Positions 23,691-31,026 of a stretch of 64,000 nucleotides of DNA are shown here, in pieces. The notes beneath the pieces were generated by a model. It ran no database searches. It had not been told where the DNA came from and saw only the letters and a program-made list of their open reading frames with translations. The stretch is from CAAGNP01 sp045603545. GTDB lineage: Bacteria > Bacteroidota > Bacteroidia > Bacteroidales > UBA932. The stretch covers positions 1 to 64,000 of the forward strand of contig JAZUMG010000004.1 in the NCBI GenBank assembly GCA_045603545.1. Reading direction: 5' to 3'. Each line of letters starts with the position of its first letter. Position 1 is the stretch's first letter. A program made the position numbers and the translations under genes.

Positions 23691-25247
23691 TCAGAAATTA
23701 ACTTTTACACCAAACGAAAACCCTGTCACAGCCGGTTTGTGGCCTCGCCCCTCCTGCAACAGTATATCATTGTAATATTTGTACCATATGCCATCTGCAA
23801 ATTTGACCGCTGCATTGGCCTGTGCAAATATCTGGACAGGATATATCACCTGCCATGATATCCTGGCACCCGCCCTTGCAAACCAGGTTGCCCAATCCAT
23901 TGAGTCATTATTCTGAATGGAAACACTTGAAACAGAGAGCACTTCCATCCCCAACTGCACGAGCGGCATAATCTCGATGGGGCGGATGGGTCTGAACGCA
24001 ATTCCTGCTCCCAATCCCAGATTGACATAAGCAACCGCATCATAAAAAGACTCAGAAGAGTACGCATCAACGCCCAAATTGAGCATAAGATATCGTGATG
24101 TACCTTTTGCATTGATATGCTCAAGATACTCAAGACCCACTTCAAATGGCGCATACCCCCCAATTGCCCCTGCAACAGTAACACCAAGTTTGAGGTCGTT
24201 CTTCTGTTTGAGGATCATACCCTCCTCCACATTCCCGCCGGAGATCTGGTAGAAAGAAGAGGCCTCTGTCTGGCCTGTGGCAACATGTGAGTTGTTAACC
24301 ACATCAGCTGCCCTCACATAGCCAACCTTTCTGGAGTCCAGATCGCCATCCCTCTCCTCCACTATCTTGTACACCTGAAGCCGCTGTCCGTTTTTAAGCC
24401 CCTCCTTTGTCCCGATCTTCGCTTTAATGGGGCGGGTGCTGATTATTGAAGATGTCACCCTCCATTGGTCTACAGCCTTTTCAGATCTGTAGAAAGCATT
24501 ATCATATGCACTGATGGCTGCATCCGCTATGCTTGAATTCGAAGTACCTTGCGCCTCCACAGTGGTTACATATTCAAGGGGGAAAGTGATGGATTCGAAA
24601 AGGGCGTTTTTCTGAGCCCTTACTTGTGGGGTATCATCTTCGTATATCCACGCATCATAGACCTGCTCAACCAACTCTTCTGTATAATTGAGCTTATAAA
24701 TAAAGGCATCGACGTTTATCCTATAGATTTCATCCTTATGATTCTCATAGACATCATAGTAATCCAGGACTAACACATAACTTCCATCGACAAGATCATA
24801 TCCCTTTTCCCCCAAAGCGGAAATTCCCACTTTGGTAACCTTAGAATTAAGGATTTCCTGGTCTCTTAAGCTGTACATCCCCCTTTTCAGGATAAGCTCA
24901 TCACTCATCTCCCCATTTTCACCCCTCCGGTACCAGAAAGAGACTATCTCCTTACCTATCTCCTCCCTCTCCAGAACAGATGCTATCTGCTCTGAATCTG
25001 CCGCTCTGGTTCTGGATGTACGTATAAGAATCCTGTCTGTAGGTATATTATTGACATCAAACTTCTCCCCCAAAGACAATGACCTCACAGCATTGAATAT
25101 CCTTGCATCATATCCATCTCCCCTATTGACCACAATAGTGGATATGCTGCTCCTAACATAATCATCATCCACCACATCATCCACTTTCTGCTGCCCCGAT
25201 GCCACAGCACAAGTAAGCAAAAATATGATTGTCAAAAGTTTTTTCAT
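23691..25247 (-). CDS. Exported protein with FlgT-like domain and C-terminal barrel-like region
   Basis: A 518-residue protein, first gene of the operon. Signal peptide 1-18. The N-terminal half is alpha/beta (residues 30-260). Residues about 285-355 (IGTKEGLKNGQRLQVYKIVEE...KVGYVRAADV...GGNVEEGMILKQK) match the pattern of the FlgT C-terminal domain. The last 150 residues alternate in beta strands with aromatic ends and finish VTGFSFGVKVNF, with a terminal Phe as in outer-membrane barrels. It would then be the membrane anchor of the complex. A TATATTTG box lies 20 bases upstream. Confidence 0.6.
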   Translation of the reverse strand: MKKLLTIIFLLTCAVASGQQKVDDVVDDDYVRSSISTIVVNRGDGYDARIFNAVRSLSLGEKFDVNNIPTDRILIRTSRTRAADSEQIASVLEREEIGKEIVSFWYRRGENGEMSDELILKRGMYSLRDQEILNSKVTKVGISALGEKGYDLVDGSYVLVLDYYDVYENHKDEIYRINVDAFIYKLNYTEELVEQVYDAWIYEDDTPQVRAQKNALFESITFPLEYVTTVEAQGTSNSSIADAAISAYDNAFYRSEKAVDQWRVTSSIISTRPIKAKIGTKEGLKNGQRLQVYKIVEERDGDLDSRKVGYVRAADVVNNSHVATGQTEASSFYQISGGNVEEGMILKQKNDLKLGVTVAGAIGGYAPFEVGLEYLEHINAKGTSRYLMLNLGVDAYSSESFYDAVAYVNLGLGAGIAFRPIRPIEIMPLVQLGMEVLSVSSVSIQNNDSMDWATWFARAGARISWQVIYPVQIFAQANAAVKFADGIWYKYYNDILLQEGRGHKPAVTGFSFGVKVNF

Positions 25248-25266
25248 AGTACAGTTATCAGCTCTA

Positions 25267-25274
25267 CAAATATA
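25267..25274 (-). promoter_or_regulatory. -7 box TATATTTG for the envelope operon
   Basis: Minus-strand TATATTTG with expected start about 13 bases before the first ATG at 25247. It is back to back with the promoter of the M28 peptidase gene. Confidence 0.55.
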
Positions 25275-25299
25275 GGGAATTTATTATAAGAATAATAGT

Positions 25300-25307
25300 T
25301 AACTTTG
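25300..25307 (+). promoter_or_regulatory. -7 box TAACTTTG for the M28 peptidase gene
   Basis: Plus-strand TAACTTTG; expected start near 25314, 12 bases before the ATG at 25326. No TTTG -33 element at normal spacing. Confidence 0.5.
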
Positions 25308-25325
25308 CGAAAAGAAAACAAAGAA

Positions 25326-26267
25326 ATGAAAAGACCAAGGATTATTCTTACCATCATCACACTCATCCTCCTTTGCACAAACCTGTTTGGGCAGGGTCCT
25401 GGGGCACAGGCTTACAGCGACAAATATTCAAAAGAGATTATCCACTATCTCACTGACGAAAAATTCCAGGGAAGGGAATCCGGAACCAAAGAGCTGAAGG
25501 GTGTCATAAAATACATCTCCAAAGAGTTCAAAAAGTCCGGTTGGGAGGTAACCCTCCAGAAAGTGACAGCAGAGGGGCTGACCGCCTCCATAGGGGAGCC
25601 AAAGCCGGGGAGGAAATACCCTGGAGAGATTACTAACGTAATAGCCAGGCTTGATGGAAAGGAGAGTGACAAATATGTAGTCATCGGAGCCCATTTTGAC
25701 CACCTCGGCAACAAGGAGGGGCTGGGCATCCACCCCGGCGCTGATGACAATGCTTCGGGTGTTGCAGTCCTTCTCAACCTTGCCAGGATGATCAAAGCTT
25801 CAGGCCAGACACCTGATTGCAACATTCTGCTGTGCGCCTGGGACGGAGAGGAGAAAGGACTTCTCGGCTCAAAGCATTTCGTATCCACCTGGGAAGGGGG
25901 CGAAATCATTTACTATATGAATTTTGATATGGTAGGGAGGACCAAGACACCTGAGAACCCTGGCATAACATTTGCCTGGAATGACAACTATCCAAGGCTA
26001 CGCAAGCATTGCGAAGCTGCGCTGAAAAATGTCCCTACCCCTTTTGAGGTGTTCTATGACCAAAGATGGGGTGACGGCAAAGGTGGTTCGGACTATGCAC
26101 CATTCTCAAAAAGAAATATACCTTTTGTAGCCTGGATGGAGGTAGAGATGCACGAGGATTACCACAAACCTGGTGACACACCGGACAAAATCTGCTGGGA
26201 CAAACTTCAAAAGGGGGCTCTGCTCTCATATTGGGTAATCCATCAGTGGATTTTTCCAAAAAAATGA
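25326..26267 (+). CDS. Secreted M28 family aminopeptidase
   Basis: 313 residues from the ATG at 25326; the earlier TTG at 25305 lies inside the -7 box. Signal peptide 1-22 (ILTIITLILLCTNLFGQ). Zinc-site motifs of M28: VIGAHFDHLG, GADDNASGVAVLLNLAR, CAWDGEEKGLLGSKHFV and NFDMVGR, with a final His in the EDYHKPGDTPD segment. It would remove N-terminal amino acids from peptides in the periplasm or outside. Followed by nagA after a separate promoter box. Confidence 0.93.
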   Translation: MKRPRIILTIITLILLCTNLFGQGPGAQAYSDKYSKEIIHYLTDEKFQGRESGTKELKGVIKYISKEFKKSGWEVTLQKVTAEGLTASIGEPKPGRKYPGEITNVIARLDGKESDKYVVIGAHFDHLGNKEGLGIHPGADDNASGVAVLLNLARMIKASGQTPDCNILLCAWDGEEKGLLGSKHFVSTWEGGEIIYYMNFDMVGRTKTPENPGITFAWNDNYPRLRKHCEAALKNVPTPFEVFYDQRWGDGKGGSDYAPFSKRNIPFVAWMEVEMHEDYHKPGDTPDKICWDKLQKGALLSYWVIHQWIFPKK

Positions 26268-26268
26268 T

Positions 26269-26276
26269 TATATTTG
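26269..26276 (+). promoter_or_regulatory. -7 box TATATTTG for nagA and its paralogue
   Basis: TATATTTG directly after the M28 stop codon, with expected start near 26283, which supports the nagA ATG at 26301 over the one at 26274. Confidence 0.5.
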
Positions 26277-26300
26277 TATGATGCAAAAAACAACATTGAT

Positions 26301-27467
26301 ATGTTAACACAAATTGTAAACGGTATTATCCATACACCTTCCGGATGGCTTAAGGGAGGTTCTGTTATTATAGATGATCACAAGATTCTCGAGGTATCGA
26401 GCTGTGATCTCCCGATTATTGGTGCTAAAATCATAGATGCAAAGGGGATGTACATCACCCCCGGTGGCGTGGAGATCCACTGCCACGGTGGTGGAGGTCG
26501 TGACTTTATGGAGTGCACTGAAGATGCATTCCAAGTGGCGATTGATGCCCATATGCAATATGGTACCACCAGTATTTTCCCTACCCTGTCATCATCTACC
26601 CTCCCTATGATCAGAGCAGCAGCAGCCACTGCTGAAAAGATGATGAAAGACAAATACAGCCCTGTTCTGGGCATTCACCTTGAGGGTCCATATTTCAACC
26701 TCAAAATGGCAGGAGGCCAATTGCCAGAGAACATTATCCTCCCGGATCCAAATGATTACATCACTATCCTTGAAGAGACCAATACCATCAAGAGATGGGA
26801 TGCGGCACCCGAGCTTCCTGGAGCCATTGCATTTGGCAAATATCTGGCTAAAAAGGGGATTTTGGCATCCATTGCCCACACCAGTGCAGAGTACGACGAT
26901 GTAGAGGCAGCATGGGAAGCAGGTTACACCCACGCTACACACTTCTACAACGCCATGCCAGGTTTCCACAAAAAGAAAGAGTTCAAGTATGAAGGTACTG
27001 TAGAGAGCATATACCTTATCGACGATATGACAGTAGAGGCTATTGCAGATGGTATCCACGTACCTACCACTATCCTCAAACTTATATACAAATTGAAAGG
27101 TGTAGAGAAGACTGCCCTCATTACCGACGCTTTGGCAGTAGCAGCAAGCGACAGCAAGACCGCATTCGACCCTCGCGTAATTATCGAGGACGGAGTATGC
27201 AAACTTGCCGACCACTCTGCTCTGGCAGGAAGTATTGCCACTATGGACAGACTCATCAAGACTATGACCTCACCTGAGGTGGATGTCCCTCTGTTTGACG
27301 TCATTAGAATGATCTCTGAGACCCCATCCAAGATTATGAATGTATATGACAGGAAGGGTTCTCTTGAAAAAGGTAAAGATGCCGATATCCTCCTCATCGA
27401 CAAAGACCATGAGGTACGCGGGGTAATGGCTATGGGTAGAATTGTAAAAAGTATTAAATTATGTTGA
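26301..27467 (+). CDS. nagA: N-acetylglucosamine-6-phosphate deacetylase
   Basis: 388 residues from the ATG at 26301. All catalytic features of NagA are present: metal His60 and His62 in EIHCHGG, Glu128 in HLEGPY, His193 in AHTSAE, His214 in ATHFYNAM and catalytic Asp276 in LITDAL. It releases acetate from GlcNAc-6-phosphate for glycolysis or wall recycling. The next gene is a close copy whose active site is gone, and the two overlap by 7 bases, so their products are made together and may form mixed dimers. Confidence 0.96.
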   Translation: MLTQIVNGIIHTPSGWLKGGSVIIDDHKILEVSSCDLPIIGAKIIDAKGMYITPGGVEIHCHGGGGRDFMECTEDAFQVAIDAHMQYGTTSIFPTLSSSTLPMIRAAAATAEKMMKDKYSPVLGIHLEGPYFNLKMAGGQLPENIILPDPNDYITILEETNTIKRWDAAPELPGAIAFGKYLAKKGILASIAHTSAEYDDVEAAWEAGYTHATHFYNAMPGFHKKKEFKYEGTVESIYLIDDMTVEAIADGIHVPTTILKLIYKLKGVEKTALITDALAVAASDSKTAFDPRVIIEDGVCKLADHSALAGSIATMDRLIKTMTSPEVDVPLFDVIRMISETPSKIMNVYDRKGSLEKGKDADILLIDKDHEVRGVMAMGRIVKSIKLC

Positions 27468-28600
27468 CTCAGATAAATAACGGTAAGATCCTGACCCCCA
27501 ACGGATGGGTATTGGATCACTCATTGCTCATCGAGGACGGCAAGATTCTGGATATAGCAGGAAGTCTCCCAATCCAGGGAGCCGAAGTTGTTGACGCACG
27601 CGGCATGTACATAGTACCAGGATATGTGGCTATGAATGTATATGGTGCAAAAGGGCACACTTTCAACGAAGGTACAGAAGAGGCATTTGATATCATAACC
27701 AAATCACACCTCCAGCACGGTGCTACCACCATTTTCCCAACACTCTCTCCTACTACCAGAGACAGAATCATCGAACTTGACGAACTGTGCTCCAAAATGA
27801 TGGAGAAAGATGACACCACCATCAAAGGTCTTCATGTAGTGAGTCCATATCTGAGCGAAGATATGACCAAAGAGCAATACAACGTAAAGAACCCCGATCC
27901 TGCAGAATACAACATTATCCTTGAGAAGACCAAATGCATCAAACGTTGGGATGCTGCACCTGAGCTTCCAGGCTCAAGTGTTCTGGCAAAAGCAATCAAA
28001 GAGAAAGGTATCCTCCCTGTAATTTCACACACTATCGCCGAATACAAAGAGGTCCTTGAGGGATTTGAAGCAGGTTTCACCCACACAGCACAGCTATACA
28101 ACGCTATGCCGGGATTCCACAAGAAGAGAGAGTACAAATATGAGGGTACAGTAGAGAGTGTATACCTTATCGACGATATGACCACTGAGGTCATTGCAGA
28201 CGGCAAACACCTCCCAGCCACCATCCTCCGTCTTGTCTACAAGATTAAAGGTGTTGAGAAACTTGCACTCGTCACAGCTGCTCTTGCGTATGCAGACTAC
28301 GATGGGGAAGTAAACCCTGACGACAATGTTTACATTGAAAATGGTGTATGCAAAGTCAAAGGTGTAAATCACCTTGCCGGCAGTATCGCCACAATGGACA
28401 CGCTTGTCCAGAATATGGTACTGAAAGTGGGAACAACACTTCGCGACGCTGTACGTATGGCATCTGAGACCCCTGCAAAAATAATGGGAATCTACGATCA
28501 GGTAGGTTCTCTTGAAAAAGGGAAAGAGGCCAATGTGCTAATCCTCAACCATCACTACGAAATCTGCGGCATCTGGTCAAAAGGTAAACAAGTGAAATAA
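27461..28600 (+). CDS. NagA-like pseudoenzyme (tandem paralogue lacking the active site)
   Basis: 379 residues, aligned end to end with the preceding NagA (shared KRWDAAPELPG, YNAMPGFHKK, YEGTVES.YLIDDMT, GVCK, AGSIATMD). The key residues are replaced: the HxH pair by NVY at 59-61, HLEGP by VVSP at 126-129, the second metal His by Gln211, and the catalytic Asp by Ala273; only His190 remains. The frame is intact with normal codon use, so it is kept by selection rather than decaying. A regulatory or structural partner of NagA is the simplest idea. Confidence 0.88.
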   Translation: MLTQINNGKILTPNGWVLDHSLLIEDGKILDIAGSLPIQGAEVVDARGMYIVPGYVAMNVYGAKGHTFNEGTEEAFDIITKSHLQHGATTIFPTLSPTTRDRIIELDELCSKMMEKDDTTIKGLHVVSPYLSEDMTKEQYNVKNPDPAEYNIILEKTKCIKRWDAAPELPGSSVLAKAIKEKGILPVISHTIAEYKEVLEGFEAGFTHTAQLYNAMPGFHKKREYKYEGTVESVYLIDDMTTEVIADGKHLPATILRLVYKIKGVEKLALVTAALAYADYDGEVNPDDNVYIENGVCKVKGVNHLAGSIATMDTLVQNMVLKVGTTLRDAVRMASETPAKIMGIYDQVGSLEKGKEANVLILNHHYEICGIWSKGKQVK

Positions 28601-28610
28601 TCTTATACTT

Positions 28611-29174
28611 ATGATTAAAACCGCTGCCATATATTTGGGGTCTGCCACAGGCAGATCCCAAATTTTTTCTGATACCGCCTTCAAGACAGGAGCAGAACTC
28701 GCCAGAATGGGTATAAGCGTGGTCTATGGAGGAGCTTGTGTCGGAACCATGAAATCACTTGCCGACGGTGTCCTGTCGGAAAACGGAGAGGTCATTGGAG
28801 TATTTCCCAAAGGATTCAAAGGGAAGAAAAGTTATCAGGAAAAAAAGGTGGAGGTATGCCACTATGGACTTACCCGCCTGATTGAGGTGGAGGATATGTC
28901 AGAAAGGAAGAAAGTGATGGAGAAGATGAGCGACTGCTGCATAGCTCTCCCCGGAAGTTACGGCACACTTGACGAGTTGTTTGAGTATATTGTGAACCAC
29001 CAGCTGGGATTTCACGACAAGCCTGTCTACATACTAAATCTTGAAGGATTTTATGACCCCATAATCGCCATGATAGAAAAAATGAAGGAGACAGAATTCC
29101 TCAAAGGTTACGACCAATCCTTCATCCACTTCCCCGCCACAGTTGAAGACCTTTTAACTGCGATAAAAAAATAG
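28611..29174 (+). CDS. LOG family protein (nucleoside monophosphate phosphoribohydrolase-like)
   Basis: A 187-residue Rossmann-like protein with the LOG signatures: IYLGSATGRS near the start, VVYGGACVGTMKSLADGVL, and LPGSYGTLDELFEYIV, a variant of the PGGxGTxxE motif with Ser in place of the second Gly. Family members hydrolyse nucleoside 5'-monophosphates such as cytokinin ribotides to base and ribose phosphate; the bacterial substrate is not settled. It follows the pseudo-nagA by 10 bases. Confidence 0.88.
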   Translation: MIKTAAIYLGSATGRSQIFSDTAFKTGAELARMGISVVYGGACVGTMKSLADGVLSENGEVIGVFPKGFKGKKSYQEKKVEVCHYGLTRLIEVEDMSERKKVMEKMSDCCIALPGSYGTLDELFEYIVNHQLGFHDKPVYILNLEGFYDPIIAMIEKMKETEFLKGYDQSFIHFPATVEDLLTAIKK

Positions 29175-29200
29175 CCTCCGAACATAAGATCCGGAGGCTA
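29165..29200. terminator. Terminator between LOG and aminotransferase genes
   Basis: TAGCCTCCG (29172-29180) and CGGAGGCTA (29192-29200). On the minus strand it is followed by seven T, serving the aminotransferase gene; on the plus strand it may stop the LOG transcript weakly. Confidence 0.8.
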
Positions 29201-29223
29201 AGCATTATCAAGTTCTCATTATT

Positions 29224-30417
29224 TTATTCCAGACCCATCAGCTTTTTGGTGGCACGTGCCAACCTTTTGACACCCTCTACCATCTTCTCATCTGAGACAT
29301 AAGAGAAGTTCAGACGGAGTGTATTCTGACCGCCACCATCACAGAAGAAGACTTCACCGATGATAAATGCCACATTCTCCTTGATGGCCAGATCAAACAA
29401 ATCACGGGCATCAAGATTTTGGGGGAGTGTTACAAGCATAAACAAACCACCATCCGGCTTAGTCCAGGTCACACCTTCTGGCATATATTTTTCGAGACAA
29501 TCAAGCATAAGATCCCTCTTTGATCTGTATAGAGCTATAGTCTTCTTGAGATTCTCGTCAAATTTGCCCGAAGCAATGTATCTTCCCGCAAGTTCCTGGT
29601 TCAGGATAGGTGTACACAGGTCAGCTGACTGCTTGGCTACAATAATCTTCTCTATAACCTGCTCTGCAGCCAATACCCAACCCAGACGGAGACCTGGTGC
29701 AAAAGTCTTTGACAAGGTTCCGAGGAGAATCACCCTTTCAGGACACATCGAGTAAATGGTAGGGAGAGATTCGCCGTCAAATCTGATCTCTTTATATGGG
29801 CTGTCCTCAAGTATAATCAAGTCATATTTCTTGGCCACCTCCACAATCTCCAGCCTCTGCTCCATAGTCATGGTTACACCTGTAGGGTTCTGGTAGTCAG
29901 GGATTGCATAGATGAATTTGGGTTTCTTACCCAGAGCACAAAGGGTTTTCACCACCACTTCTGCGTGCTCATCCTTAGGGATACCTACTGGATTTGCCTG
30001 ATAAGAATAGAATGCCTGCAGAGCACCAAGATATGATGGCAGACCACAAAGGATAGTATCACCAGGATTGATAAGGATACGTGACACCAAGTCAATAGCC
30101 TGCTGCGACGCAGTGGTAATCACAATATTTTTCTCTGTAACATCAAGACCGTCTGCCTGATATTTTTTTGCCAACTGCTGTCGGAGAAGAACACTTCCCT
30201 CTGTCGATCCGTACTGTAGAACTTTATGTGGCTCCTCTGTAAGAAGATCATTCATAATCTGTTTCAAATCCTCTACAGGAAAAGTATCCTGATTTGGAAA
30301 ACCACCACCAAAAGAGATAATCTCAGGTTTATTAGCCACACTCAAAAGGTCACGGATAGCTGACCTTCTCATATTTTTCGCATTATCAGAGAGATAATTA
30401 TTGATATCTATTGACAT
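29224..30417 (-). CDS. PLP-dependent class I/II aminotransferase (2-aminoadipate / LysN-like)
   Basis: A 397-residue enzyme: ISFGGGFPN at the N terminus, LQYGSTEG, YAIPDYQNPTG with the cofactor Asp/Tyr/Asn set, GTLSKTFAPGLRLGW with the PLP lysine near residue 238, and RLNFSYV with the substrate-binding Arg. It resembles multi-substrate aminotransferases of the LysN/MocR-domain group, acting on aminoadipate, branched-chain or aromatic amino acids; the exact substrate cannot be told. No DNA-binding domain. Monocistronic with a full promoter. Confidence 0.9.
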   Translation of the reverse strand: MSIDINNYLSDNAKNMRRSAIRDLLSVANKPEIISFGGGFPNQDTFPVEDLKQIMNDLLTEEPHKVLQYGSTEGSVLLRQQLAKKYQADGLDVTEKNIVITTASQQAIDLVSRILINPGDTILCGLPSYLGALQAFYSYQANPVGIPKDEHAEVVVKTLCALGKKPKFIYAIPDYQNPTGVTMTMEQRLEIVEVAKKYDLIILEDSPYKEIRFDGESLPTIYSMCPERVILLGTLSKTFAPGLRLGWVLAAEQVIEKIIVAKQSADLCTPILNQELAGRYIASGKFDENLKKTIALYRSKRDLMLDCLEKYMPEGVTWTKPDGGLFMLVTLPQNLDARDLFDLAIKENVAFIIGEVFFCDGGGQNTLRLNFSYVSDEKMVEGVKRLARATKKLMGLE

Positions 30418-30436
30418 AGTATTATGTTTTTATTCA

Positions 30437-30468
30437 CAAATTTAACGAAGTGTAACAATATCACCAAA
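30437..30468 (-). promoter_or_regulatory. Promoter of the aminotransferase gene
   Basis: Minus-strand TTTG (30465-30468), 20-base spacer, TAAATTTG (30437-30444): full consensus. Confidence 0.7.
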
Positions 30469-30544
30469 TTTTATTAAAAAATCTTAGCAAAACCTCAAAG
30501 AGAACTTAAATTCTTTCATTTATGACAAATTCATAAATTATTGC

Positions 30545-30552
30545 TAACTTTG
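30545..30552 (+). promoter_or_regulatory. -7 box TAACTTTG for queD
   Basis: TAACTTTG ends 6 bases before the queD ATG at 30559, so the transcript would begin at or very near the start codon, i.e. a leaderless message. Confidence 0.5.
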
Positions 30553-30558
30553 AAAGTT

Positions 30559-31017
30559 ATGACAAAAGTAAGGATTACCAAGGAATTTTCATTTGAGTGC
30601 GCCCACTCCCTATACGGATATGACGGCAAATGCAGCCAGCTTCACGGCCACTCTTACAGATTTTTTGTCACCATCAAAGGGTCTCCACTGGTATCTTCCG
30701 ACTCTCCGAAAGGGGGAATGCTGGCAGATTTCAGGGACCTTAAGGATATGGTCAATAAAATCATTGTAGATAAGTTTGACCACGCACTGGTCCTAATGGA
30801 GGGGACACCACTTTCAGAGGAGTTGGCTCAATCATACACAAATGTGATAATCACCCCATTCCGCCCCACCACAGAGAATCTCATCACACACTTTGCCTCA
30901 TTGATATCGGCAGAGATGTCATCACACCCCAAATTTGCACACACAGAACTCTTCGCACTTAAACTACACGAGACCGCCACATCTTATGTTGAGTGGTATG
31001 CAGAGGACAACAAATAA
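30559..31017 (+). CDS. queD: 6-carboxy-5,6,7,8-tetrahydropterin synthase
   Basis: 152 residues from the ATG at 30559. FSFECAHSLYG...CSQLHGHSYRF supplies the zinc histidines and catalytic Cys, MLADFRDLKDMV and FDHALVL the second half of the site, and PTTENLI and LHETATSYVEW the C-terminal features of the PTPS/QueD family. It makes the pterin precursor of queuosine from dihydroneopterin triphosphate. Followed by polA after 9 bases. Confidence 0.93.
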   Translation: MTKVRITKEFSFECAHSLYGYDGKCSQLHGHSYRFFVTIKGSPLVSSDSPKGGMLADFRDLKDMVNKIIVDKFDHALVLMEGTPLSEELAQSYTNVIITPFRPTTENLITHFASLISAEMSSHPKFAHTELFALKLHETATSYVEWYAEDNK

Positions 31018-31026
31018 TCTTCCCAA

